Assembly: GCA_029250565.1 (NCBI GenBank)
Contig: JAQXFA010000095.1
Location: forward strand, 1 to 12,509
Direction of reading: 5' to 3'
DNA length: 12,509 nt
Origin: Candidatus Thalassarchaeaceae archaeon
GTDB lineage: Archaea; Thermoplasmatota; Poseidoniia; Poseidoniales; Thalassarchaeaceae
Shown: positions 1 to 7,925 of the stretch, piece after piece
Numbering within the stretch: position 1 is the first letter of the stretch
Layout of the letters: each line of letters starts with the position of its first letter
Program-made: the position numbers and the translations under genes
The notes under the pieces: generated by a model
The model's database searches: none
Seen by the model: only the letters and a program-made list of their open reading frames with translations
What the model was told of the DNA's origin: nothing

Positions 1-1161
1 GTCAATTTGACTGGTGTTTCTCATGACCCAACAGAATTTGACGGGGACCTAATCACAATTGTTGGTTATTCAGGTGATGTTTTAGAAGGAAATGTGACTC
101 GTCAAATATCTAGTTTGATGGACCACCCCTCTTATGGAAATGCCGACCATGTTATCTCTGTAGCAATTGAAGGGCGGCTTGACCAAAGTTATGAAGCCGG
201 TTCAAAAATCATAGTTACTGGCTGGGTTCGCTGGTCGGAGCGGGATTTCCGTTGGCAACTACAAACTCATGCAACTCAAATTGAAGTGTTGCACGCAGCT
301 GGTGCAAAGCGACTTTCATGGAGTGCAGATTCAACATCTTGGTCTTACGATATTGGTAGCCTTGTAACCATTGAAGGCCAGGCCTACAATGATAGTGGTG
401 TATGGTGGATCATGGGACCAGGTGAAACTAACAAACTATGTTTATTACCCCATGAAAATGACACATCAGGAGACATTGGTGACTTCAGTGGTCGGCTAGT
501 ATGGGAAGAATCTAGAATACAATTATGCCTCGATCACGGCCAAGTAACTAATGCCATCAACCCAACCGGAGATTTCGGAGGCCCAACCACCCAACTTTCA
601 ACTCTTGTAAGAGACCCCAATGCTTACCGTAATCAAACCCTGAATCTAGTCGGTTGGATTGACGGTTCAATCTCACCAGATTATAACAAAGGTTACTTGG
701 CTGATGGCCCTGATTATTTCACTCGTTCTACCAAGATGAGAATTATCATTGAAGGTGCACGATCTGAATGGATTGAAACAGGAACTAAAGTCAATGTCTC
801 AGCGACTTTGATCTGGGATTCAGTAGATGCCAGATTACTTCTTCAAGTACACAGCATATCAATTTGGGAAAACGAACCAATCCCAGTAACAACACTTGCT
901 TGGACAGATGGATATGACCAATGGCAATGGGACATCAATACTCTCGTCAAAATTAATGGTGTTGTAAGCGAAGAAAATGGCACACTGTGGATTAACCGCG
1001 AAGGCACACAAGTAGGGGAGCGACTCTGTCTTATTGGCGATGGGACAGAATTAGCCACACAAGAAGCGAGTGGTGCTACTCCTCTATTTTGGGATGGGAG
1101 ATTATCAACTGAAGAAACGGTAATTGAACGTGAAGTGCAACTTTGTCTTGACCGTCGCTAA
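1..1161 (+). CDS. Duplicated two-module protein with OB-fold-like segments, 5'-truncated by window edge
   Basis: No named family is recognised. The frame is open from base 1, so the true start lies upstream and the TTG at 7 is not a credible start; 386 codons plus TAA are visible. The protein is an internal duplication, A1-B1-A2-B2. The A modules (codons about 15-100 and 205-290) share an I-E-G strand, then G-x-K-x-x-V, W, D-x-R, L-Q-x-H and I-x-x-x-E, a beta-rich pattern resembling an OB fold. The B modules (about 105-180 and 299-386) share L-x-W at the start, W-x-x-D-I, L-V-x-I-x-G, a short G-x-x-W-x-I strand, L-C-L, and end in Q-L-C-L-D, giving paired cysteines in each copy. No membrane segment is visible, and any signal peptide would be upstream. 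The permease gene starts 18 bases after the stop, suggesting co-transcription. OB-like binding of nucleic acid or oligosaccharide is inference only; an extracellular binding protein serving the permease is another possibility. Confidence 0.75.
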   Translation, partial: VNLTGVSHDPTEFDGDLITIVGYSGDVLEGNVTRQISSLMDHPSYGNADHVISVAIEGRLDQSYEAGSKIIVTGWVRWSERDFRWQLQTHATQIEVLHAAGAKRLSWSADSTSWSYDIGSLVTIEGQAYNDSGVWWIMGPGETNKLCLLPHENDTSGDIGDFSGRLVWEESRIQLCLDHGQVTNAINPTGDFGGPTTQLSTLVRDPNAYRNQTLNLVGWIDGSISPDYNKGYLADGPDYFTRSTKMRIIIEGARSEWIETGTKVNVSATLIWDSVDARLLLQVHSISIWENEPIPVTTLAWTDGYDQWQWDINTLVKINGVVSEENGTLWINREGTQVGERLCLIGDGTELATQEASGATPLFWDGRLSTEETVIEREVQLCLDRR

Positions 1162-1167
1162 TTTACC

Positions 1168-1175
1168 AGGGGTGA
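1168..1175 (+). promoter_or_regulatory. Ribosome-binding site of the permease gene
   Basis: AGGGGTGA lies four bases before the ATG at 1180. It contains GGTGA, the core complementary to the 3' end of archaeal 16S rRNA. It supports ATG 1180 as the start and indicates a leadered mRNA, consistent with translation from a transcript shared with the upstream gene. Confidence 0.6.
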
Positions 1176-1179
1176 TTGA

Positions 1180-2916
1180 ATGGAAATTTGGGTAGCTGAG
1201 TGGTTATGGCTCATGGGGTCGTTTTTCATTGGTGTATTCCTAGGTTGTATGACTGGATTAATTCCCGGATTTCACGTCAACAATGTTGCATTGATTGCGC
1301 TTAGTCTAACTCCTTTAGCAATCGGTCTTGGAATCCCTCTTTCTGCCGTTGCAGCAATTATTGTAGCAATGGGGACTGTTCACACGTTCCTGAATTACAT
1401 CCCTAGCGCGCTTGTTGGGGCACCTGATGGTGATACGGCACTTGCTCTACTCCCCGGACACAGAATGTTACTTGCGGGTAAAGCAACTCAAGGGGTTGCC
1501 TACTCTGCTCGCGGTTCTCAACTTGGGTTATTGTTGTCAATCCCATTATTGCTTTTTGCTCGATTCTTATTTGGAGAAAATCCAGGACTAGGATTTTATG
1601 AGGACAGTCGTGAAATATTACCTTACTTATTATTGGCCATTTCGATGTTTCTAATCTTGACTGAAACTACTAGATTAGCTTGGCCTACGTGGATGCAAGC
1701 GATGAGTAAGAGTTGGAAAGTGAAATTATTTGGAAGGGAATTTGATTTCAGTTTCACAGATAATTCCAATATTGCAGGAATGATTGTTGCAACTGCCTTT
1801 TTCCTTCTTAGTGGATTTTATGGCTGGGCTGTTTTCGAATTACCTGGGCGCTCTCCGGTTGGGATGCCAAATGCTACAATGTTGATGCCGGGTCTTGCGG
1901 GGCTGTTTGGTATAGCAAACTTGCTTGATATCTATGTTACAACTTCTGAAATGCCACCTCAAGATGATGATTGGGAATTACCAGACCCAGGACCACTCAT
2001 GATTCCTTGCTTTTTATCATCAATTTGTGCTGCTGTGATGGCTATTTTGCCTGGGATGACTGCAGCCCAAGCAACCGTTGTTGTGATGACTGTGCGGAAT
2101 TTTATAGGGAAATGGAAAGACCCTGATTACATCCCTGCTGACTTTGAATTTGGGCCCGGGCAAACCAACCATCCAGCGATGCAGGCTATTGCAAGACGCA
2201 AGGAAGCAGAGGCTATGGCTGAGGGCGGAATAGTTGCAGCAATACCTGATGACGGCTCATCACCAAGGGCAGCAATAATTGAGCCAGAACAACGCAACTT
2301 ATTGAATGATGAATCAGCAGCCATGATGGTTGGTGGTGCACCATTATCAGAAGAAGACTTAGCGCTTATTCAATCAGCAAGAGAGGAGAGAGAAGTCTCT
2401 CCAGACCTAGACCTTGAAGCACAAACAAGTCAGCAAGATTTGGAAGTAATTGCAATCCTATCTGCCACCAACACAGCGGTAACTGTGATGGTTCTCGCTT
2501 TCCTATACTTGGTTGGCAGGCCACGTTCAGGGGCAGCTCTTGCGCTAAATATGATGTATCCAATTGATCCGTGGACAGGAATTGAACCACCTCCTGATTT
2601 CATCAGATTGTTAGCGGTGACTGTAGCATCAGGACTAATCGCTGTACCGCTCATGATTAAAGTTGGAAAAGGGATGTTGAAATTGCATGAACTAATTCCA
2701 CTCCGGTCTCTAGTTATGGGTGTGATTGTATTCGTCACAATCCTAGTTTGGTTATCCACTGGTTGGATTGGAATAGGGGTGCTAATCGCTGGTACAATTC
2801 TTGGATTGATGCCGCCAAGAATTGGTATACGGCGAAGCCATGGAATGGGTATCATTCTTGTTCCAATTATGATTTACACATTTGCACAAAAGGTTGATTC
2901 TTTTGGATTTACATGA
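1180..2916 (+). CDS. TctA-superfamily (COG1784-like) membrane permease with a large hydrophilic insertion
   Basis: Predicted polytopic inner-membrane protein of 578 residues. The N-terminal helix runs into G-x-x-T-G-L-I-P-G-F-H-V-N-N (residues 22-35), the glycine/proline motif of the archaeal COG1784 branch of the tripartite tricarboxylate permease (TctA) superfamily. A second family signature, P-G-M-T-A-A-Q-A, lies near 290-297, and G-R-P-R-S-G-A-A-L-A-L near 445-455 precedes the last helices. About 10-12 membrane segments are visible. Between the two halves, residues about 309-423 form a hydrophilic, charged, Ala/Glu/Asp-rich stretch that I do not expect in family members and that is probably a cytoplasmic loop. 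TctA proper imports tricarboxylates with a TctC binding protein; no TctC is seen here, and the substrate of COG1784 proteins is not established to my knowledge. The gene has a good GGTGA site and sits 18 bases behind the duplicated-module gene. A hairpin follows its stop. Family assignment is firm; substrate is unknown. Confidence 0.82.
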   Translation: MEIWVAEWLWLMGSFFIGVFLGCMTGLIPGFHVNNVALIALSLTPLAIGLGIPLSAVAAIIVAMGTVHTFLNYIPSALVGAPDGDTALALLPGHRMLLAGKATQGVAYSARGSQLGLLLSIPLLLFARFLFGENPGLGFYEDSREILPYLLLAISMFLILTETTRLAWPTWMQAMSKSWKVKLFGREFDFSFTDNSNIAGMIVATAFFLLSGFYGWAVFELPGRSPVGMPNATMLMPGLAGLFGIANLLDIYVTTSEMPPQDDDWELPDPGPLMIPCFLSSICAAVMAILPGMTAAQATVVVMTVRNFIGKWKDPDYIPADFEFGPGQTNHPAMQAIARRKEAEAMAEGGIVAAIPDDGSSPRAAIIEPEQRNLLNDESAAMMVGGAPLSEEDLALIQSAREEREVSPDLDLEAQTSQQDLEVIAILSATNTAVTVMVLAFLYLVGRPRSGAALALNMMYPIDPWTGIEPPPDFIRLLAVTVASGLIAVPLMIKVGKGMLKLHELIPLRSLVMGVIVFVTILVWLSTGWIGIGVLIAGTILGLMPPRIGIRRSHGMGIILVPIMIYTFAQKVDSFGFT

Positions 2917-2920
2917 AAGT

Positions 2921-2941
2921 GTCTCGCCCTTAGGGCGAGGC
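2921..2941 (+). terminator. GC-rich hairpin after the permease gene; possible terminator or processing site
   Basis: The arms CTCGCCC (2923-2929) and GGGCGAG (2933-2939) are perfectly complementary around a TTA loop, and two more pairs (one G-T wobble, one G-C) extend the stem to nine. The hairpin begins four bases after the TGA. No T-tract follows on either side, so it is not a standard archaeal oligo-T terminator; an RNA-stabilising or processing hairpin is equally possible. The 3' arm could pair instead with GCCTC at 2966-2970 (via GAGGC 2937-2941). Confidence 0.4.
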
Positions 2942-2996
2942 AAATTCTAATGAGGTGGGCACCTAGCCTCAAAGTGACCCAGTGGGTGTGTGACCG

Positions 2997-5900
2997 ATGG
3001 TAAAACCAAAACTAACAATAATTTCAATTCTGCTACTAATGCTTCTCAGCCCACAAGCAGTAATGCTTGAAAGTGCATTTGAACCGGAAATGGCTGGAGC
3101 AAAAAGTACCGGATGTACAGGAGCGGTATGCCTCAACGAACTATTCGTTAATGCTGTAGGCCAAGAAACCGGTGCGGTAGGACCTTCTGATTGGACAACT
3201 GGTGAATGGGTTGAACTGTACAACAGCGGAAGTACGGATGTAGATCTTTCAGGATGGTATCTCCAAGACCACTCCTCAAGACAGATGGATATCTCAATCA
3301 CATCTTCTCCAGTCACCGTAGTATGGCCTCAAAATGCTCAGAATCTGATTATCCCAGCGGGCGACTATATGGTGATTGCACGAAATGGTGATGGGCAATC
3401 TTGTGGACACTGTATGACAAATACCCAAGGAGTCGTGTCTTTGTACAACTCAAATTCAGTTATTCAACATCAAGCAACTTGGTCAGTGTATGCTAATCAA
3501 GGGAACTCACTGGTTGAAGGAAGTTCATCAACTGCTGATTGGGATGAAGTATCTACCATCACACCGGGAACGATAAACTCTGGAGGTGGAGTTAGTGGAC
3601 CTACATGGAATACCAGTGACCTGCGAATCACTGAGGTTTTGGCTGACGCATGGCCATCTAACGACAATGGCACTTATCCTAGCGGTGAGTGGATTGAAAT
3701 TGAAAATACTGGAAATGCGGCTATGAACCTCAGCGGTTGGTCAATCAAAGATTTAACTGGCAACATAATGAATCTGAATTACACTCATGTTGTGGACTAC
3801 AATGTTTCACATATGATTCAACCAAATGAGCGGAGAATCGTTGCAACCAACGGTATGAGCCAGTATGGTGTTTTCAACAATGGTGGCGATTCTGCTTTCT
3901 TAGTGAACCCTGATGGAGAATATGTCTCGGCTGCTAACTACACCAATATCGGTATCCCAGGGCATTCATTCATCGCTCCAACAACAGGTACTGGAAACTG
4001 GGTCATGTCTCTATTCCCAACACCTATGGGGGCAGATGCACGAAATGTCAACAGTAGTAGCCCAGTTCGTATCAATGAAGTGATGGTAAATGCAACTAAT
4101 AGTTGGTTGCCCTATCCAAATGGAAATTGGATTGAATTATCACACCGAAATACAGACTCTGCTGTGGATGTTGCAGGCTGGAATATTATCACAGGAACAG
4201 CTCAAATATTTCCCTTAGATGCCGGTTTTTCAGCCCGAGACTCAGGTAGTGGATTACTAATTGATTCTGATTCTTATGTAGTCCTTTCAACCCCACCATC
4301 ATCTGGTCAAATGCTGATTTATGGTGACACCATTTCATTGGTTAATGCTAGCGGAAATATCGTAGATTCTGTTAGCTGGAGTGCTGATTTCGGTTCTAAC
4401 AGAACTGCAATCCCAACAGATCCAAACCTCCCAGCCCAACCGATGATGGTTTCGGGATGGGCAACCCCTGCAATGGCCAATCCAAACCAGATGAGTAGTT
4501 CAGTCAACGAAAGCGCTGATTTTAGAATCTCAGAATTAATGCCTAACCCTGCAGGTTCAGATTCAAACCTTTATCCCGGAGGGGAATGGGTTGAAATCGT
4601 AAATGTCGGCAACGATACTGCATCCTTCCAAGGCTGGAAGATTAGAGATGGTAGGAATACCTCACTTGCTCTAGATTCACAGAGCATCCCAGGCCTCGAC
4701 GAATCAATCAGTTCTGATTGGGAACTAGATGCAGGTGAGCACCTAGTTGTGTGGAGAAATGGACGTTCTATGAGCCTCCAAAATAGCGGTGATGCGGTTT
4801 CGCTTATTGATAATCAAGGAGAAGTTGTTCAAACTCTAGTTTATTCTCTTACACCACTAAATTCAACTCTTGTTTCGGGTAATGATATTGCTGACGAATG
4901 GATTCACTCGCCTTGGCCTACACCAGGATATGCAAACCCCCTGTTCGACAATCCTTACACTGGAGCAACTACTCTTGAAGTGAATGAAGTAATGCCTCAA
5001 TGCACAGGCGGAAATCTTGGAATTGATGGTGACTGGTTGGAAATCCATAATCCTGATTCTGTTACAATTAATCTATCACGCTGGTTAGTGGTTGCCGATA
5101 GTGGAGATGCTATGGTTTTGCAATCTCTATACCTACAACATTATGCTGCAGGCGTAGCATATGATCGTAGTGACTGGTGGAATCTAGATGCAGGAGAATA
5201 TGCTGTATTAATCCCTGAAAACAATGGTTTCTTATCCAATTTCGATGAAATGATTGACCTAAGAGACCCTAATGGAGATGTGCGACAAGAAGTTGTTTGG
5301 TCAACTTCTGAAAACTGTCGAAGCATCGAAGGTGATGCTGGCGCATGGTCAGAGGATTGGCTCAATACTATGTGGCCCACTCCAGGAGATGAAAATCCCG
5401 AACCTACGCCTTGGGACCCTGAAGACCCTGTATGGTTCACAAAAATCATGCCAGGGCAAATTTACAACCGTGACAACGAATTCATTGAAATCACTAACAT
5501 GGGGAATAGTGTTCTCAATCTTGCTGGATGGCACCTTAACAGAATCAAATCCGATGGTACTGGTAATTCTGGAACTTTCAATGGATTGAATCTTCAACCT
5601 GGTGAATCTGTGACCCTCACTCAATCACCTAACAACCTTTCAGAGGATGGAGGGATTAATGCTGTTGATATGAATCAAGTTTTGGATTATTCACCTTGGA
5701 TGTATGATTCCGGTTCTTCTCTTCAACTAATTTCACCGGATGGGGTTATCGCTGATACTTTCGTTTATGGTAACGGTCTTGCCACGGTTTCAGGTTGGAC
5801 AGGACCTGCAGTTTCTACTCCACCTACCACCACTCAAGGTTTGATTTACATGCGTGGTGATGGCTGTAACGATATTATAGACACCAACACAAGTGCTGAC

Positions 5901-7892
5901 TGGGAATTCCGCTGGATTCGACTCGGAGCCAGCATGTTTTGTGATTCAGGAGTCTTTTCGACCACTGGTTCACTAGAACCAATGGCATCACCAGATGGAA
6001 GTCTTTACCAGTTCACTGAATGGCTTGATGGAAGTACTACTGAATTACACATTCATGTCTATGAATTGATGAGCAACGATGTTGTTGCAAAACTAATTCA
6101 GCTTTCACAAGCAAATGTAGACATCACAATTATTCTTGAAGAAGACCCACTTGAGGATGAAGATGATCTCTACAAAGTTAGAGGGATGGCATACGAATTG
6201 TACGCTGGAGGAATCACAGTATATTGGATGGGGAATCCTCGTGGTGAGAATGCACCACCAGCACCTTACCAATATATCCACAGTAAAATTGCGGTAAGAG
6301 ATGGAGAGTCGGTGTGGATCGGGTCTGGAAATATCAAAGAATCAACTTTCCCTGCTGGCGATTACTCTTCTAACCGAGATTGGGGCCTAGTCATCAACTC
6401 ACAAGATGTGGCACAATTGGTGATGAGTCGGATGTCATGGGATGAAAACCTCAGTCACCCTCACCTGAATAGTTACAGTGTGATGGACCCAACAACTGGT
6501 AAACCATCGGGCTGGACATCTTACGGACCAAGTGGCCTAGAGGCAGTACCTCCAACCATAACACCACCTGTAATTTCTGGTGACTTTACGGGACAAGTGT
6601 TGACCTGCCCCGATGATTGTGTATCGGGTATCATTAATCTCCTTGACTCAGCAAACACTAGTATTGAACTTTCATTGCAAGGTTTTGACATGGGGTGGCA
6701 CTGGGGCTTTGGAGACAATCCGCTGGTAGATGCGATTGAAAGAGCACTCGCGAGAGGCGTTGCCGTAAGGTTACTGATAAACGGATATTATGTGAATTAT
6801 GATGACGATATTCGTGATACTGTAAACCATTTCAATAATCAGTGGAATCGTACAGATGGCTATGACGCAACTGCGATATTAATGGCACCTGCTGAAAGAA
6901 TCACCAAATTGCATAACAAGGGAGTAATCGTTGATGGGGAATCTGTTTTGATTTCTTCAATCAACTGGAATTCTAATGCAATATTGAGAAACCGAGAGAT
7001 GGGGATAGTAATTCATAACGATCAATTGGCAGATTGGTATCTATCATCTTTTGAAGAAGATTGGAATCGATTGGACATCTACACTGATACAGATGGTGAC
7101 AATATGCCTGATGCTTGGGAACTTGAGTATGGATTGAACCGAACATCATCTATTATGCCTGGAAGTTCAGTGCCTGAACAATCACATGATTTTGATGGAG
7201 ATGGGCTTGATAATTTACAAGAGATGGGAATTAGTGCTGACCCAAATAATGCAGATACTGATGGAGATTGTATCCGTGATTCTGATGAATTGATATTTGC
7301 AACCTTGAAACAAATCCCTGCATCTGATGCTATTTTATTCGCCGATGCAGATAACGATAGCGTTGCTGATGGAGAACAGACAGACTGTGGTTCAAATATG
7401 GTTGATATTGGAAATAATACTGATGGAACCAACAACGATAATACTACTGCCCCAACGATTCCCGAGGCAAAAGACCCATTGGATTCAGCAGCAGCAAGAG
7501 TATTGCTAGGAATAGTCGGAGTAGCGATGATAGCATTGGTAATCGCTCTTGTTGCAGTCCTGTTGAGTGGAAGAGAATCTGCCCGCGGAGTGGTAAAGGA
7601 TGATTCATTTGATTTGGCGATAGCAGTTGCTCAAGATGCGGCATTTGAAGGAGAAGAAAACGAAACTACGGATGGAGCTGATACCCCCGTATTGGACGGT
7701 AGTCTAACAGAAGACCCGAAGATTCTCTCTAGTCGTGACGATGCTGTAGGCCGACATGATGGAGTTCATGGTGCACCACTTCTTGATGGATTTGAGTTTG
7801 AAGGTTGGGCGCCACAACAAGTTCAAGAATTACTAAATCAGGGATGGACAGTAGATCAATTGCGTGAAAAATACAATGAAGAAAAACAGTGA
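2997..7892 (+). CDS. Exported, membrane-anchored lamin-tail / HKD-nuclease (phospholipase D-like) protein with Asp-rich repeats
   Basis: A 1631-residue surface protein. Residues 1-25 are a signal peptide (K-rich start, then a Leu/Ile core). About six lamin-tail domains follow, starting near 42, 208, 355, 508, 660 and 812. Each shows an N-E-V/E-L strand, G-E-W-V/I-E-I, a N-x-G turn, L-S-G-W, and most close with a W-P-T-P-G-like end. Two phospholipase-D-superfamily halves occupy about 975-1155 and 1194-1358. The first has H1095-x-K1097-x4-D1102-x6-G-S-x-N1112, a perfect HKD motif; the second has H1306-x-K1308-x4-D1313-x6-S-S-x-N1323. Both catalytic His/Lys pairs are present, so an active phosphodiesterase is expected. 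Next come Asp-rich D-x-D-G-D calcium-binding repeats (about 1364-1440), an Asn/Thr stalk, one membrane helix (1502-1525), and a tail of about 106 residues, acidic in its first part, ending in a W-A-P-Q-Q-V-Q-E-L-L motif. Substrate may be DNA or phospholipid; lamin-tail domains often accompany extracellular hydrolases, so a nuclease is favoured but not shown. ATG 2997 is followed directly by the signal peptide, which supports this start. Confidence 0.88.
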   Translation: MVKPKLTIISILLLMLLSPQAVMLESAFEPEMAGAKSTGCTGAVCLNELFVNAVGQETGAVGPSDWTTGEWVELYNSGSTDVDLSGWYLQDHSSRQMDISITSSPVTVVWPQNAQNLIIPAGDYMVIARNGDGQSCGHCMTNTQGVVSLYNSNSVIQHQATWSVYANQGNSLVEGSSSTADWDEVSTITPGTINSGGGVSGPTWNTSDLRITEVLADAWPSNDNGTYPSGEWIEIENTGNAAMNLSGWSIKDLTGNIMNLNYTHVVDYNVSHMIQPNERRIVATNGMSQYGVFNNGGDSAFLVNPDGEYVSAANYTNIGIPGHSFIAPTTGTGNWVMSLFPTPMGADARNVNSSSPVRINEVMVNATNSWLPYPNGNWIELSHRNTDSAVDVAGWNIITGTAQIFPLDAGFSARDSGSGLLIDSDSYVVLSTPPSSGQMLIYGDTISLVNASGNIVDSVSWSADFGSNRTAIPTDPNLPAQPMMVSGWATPAMANPNQMSSSVNESADFRISELMPNPAGSDSNLYPGGEWVEIVNVGNDTASFQGWKIRDGRNTSLALDSQSIPGLDESISSDWELDAGEHLVVWRNGRSMSLQNSGDAVSLIDNQGEVVQTLVYSLTPLNSTLVSGNDIADEWIHSPWPTPGYANPLFDNPYTGATTLEVNEVMPQCTGGNLGIDGDWLEIHNPDSVTINLSRWLVVADSGDAMVLQSLYLQHYAAGVAYDRSDWWNLDAGEYAVLIPENNGFLSNFDEMIDLRDPNGDVRQEVVWSTSENCRSIEGDAGAWSEDWLNTMWPTPGDENPEPTPWDPEDPVWFTKIMPGQIYNRDNEFIEITNMGNSVLNLAGWHLNRIKSDGTGNSGTFNGLNLQPGESVTLTQSPNNLSEDGGINAVDMNQVLDYSPWMYDSGSSLQLISPDGVIADTFVYGNGLATVSGWTGPAVSTPPTTTQGLIYMRGDGCNDIIDTNTSADWEFRWIRLGASMFCDSGVFSTTGSLEPMASPDGSLYQFTEWLDGSTTELHIHVYELMSNDVVAKLIQLSQANVDITIILEEDPLEDEDDLYKVRGMAYELYAGGITVYWMGNPRGENAPPAPYQYIHSKIAVRDGESVWIGSGNIKESTFPAGDYSSNRDWGLVINSQDVAQLVMSRMSWDENLSHPHLNSYSVMDPTTGKPSGWTSYGPSGLEAVPPTITPPVISGDFTGQVLTCPDDCVSGIINLLDSANTSIELSLQGFDMGWHWGFGDNPLVDAIERALARGVAVRLLINGYYVNYDDDIRDTVNHFNNQWNRTDGYDATAILMAPAERITKLHNKGVIVDGESVLISSINWNSNAILRNREMGIVIHNDQLADWYLSSFEEDWNRLDIYTDTDGDNMPDAWELEYGLNRTSSIMPGSSVPEQSHDFDGDGLDNLQEMGISADPNNADTDGDCIRDSDELIFATLKQIPASDAILFADADNDSVADGEQTDCGSNMVDIGNNTDGTNNDNTTAPTIPEAKDPLDSAAARVLLGIVGVAMIALVIALVAVLLSGRESARGVVKDDSFDLAIAVAQDAAFEGEENETTDGADTPVLDGSLTEDPKILSSRDDAVGRHDGVHGAPLLDGFEFEGWAPQQVQELLNQGWTVDQLREKYNEEKQ

Positions 7893-7925
7893 ATCAACCA
7901 AAAAATGGTTTATCGGAGATAGGAT

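Noticed and set aside
2430..2855. 141-codon minus-strand open frame inside the permease gene
   Set aside because: It is antisense to the conserved C-terminal membrane helices; its length reflects the composition of the sense strand.
5272..5589. 105-codon plus-strand open frame inside the lamin-tail gene
   Set aside because: It lies out of frame within a clearly coding lamin-tail domain and has no ribosome-binding site or domain.
7896..7910. AACCA-AAAAA-TGGTT inverted repeat before the phosphorylase gene as a terminator
   Set aside because: The stem is five AT-leaning pairs with no T-tract on the plus strand, and the short gap with a good ribosome-binding site favours read-through.
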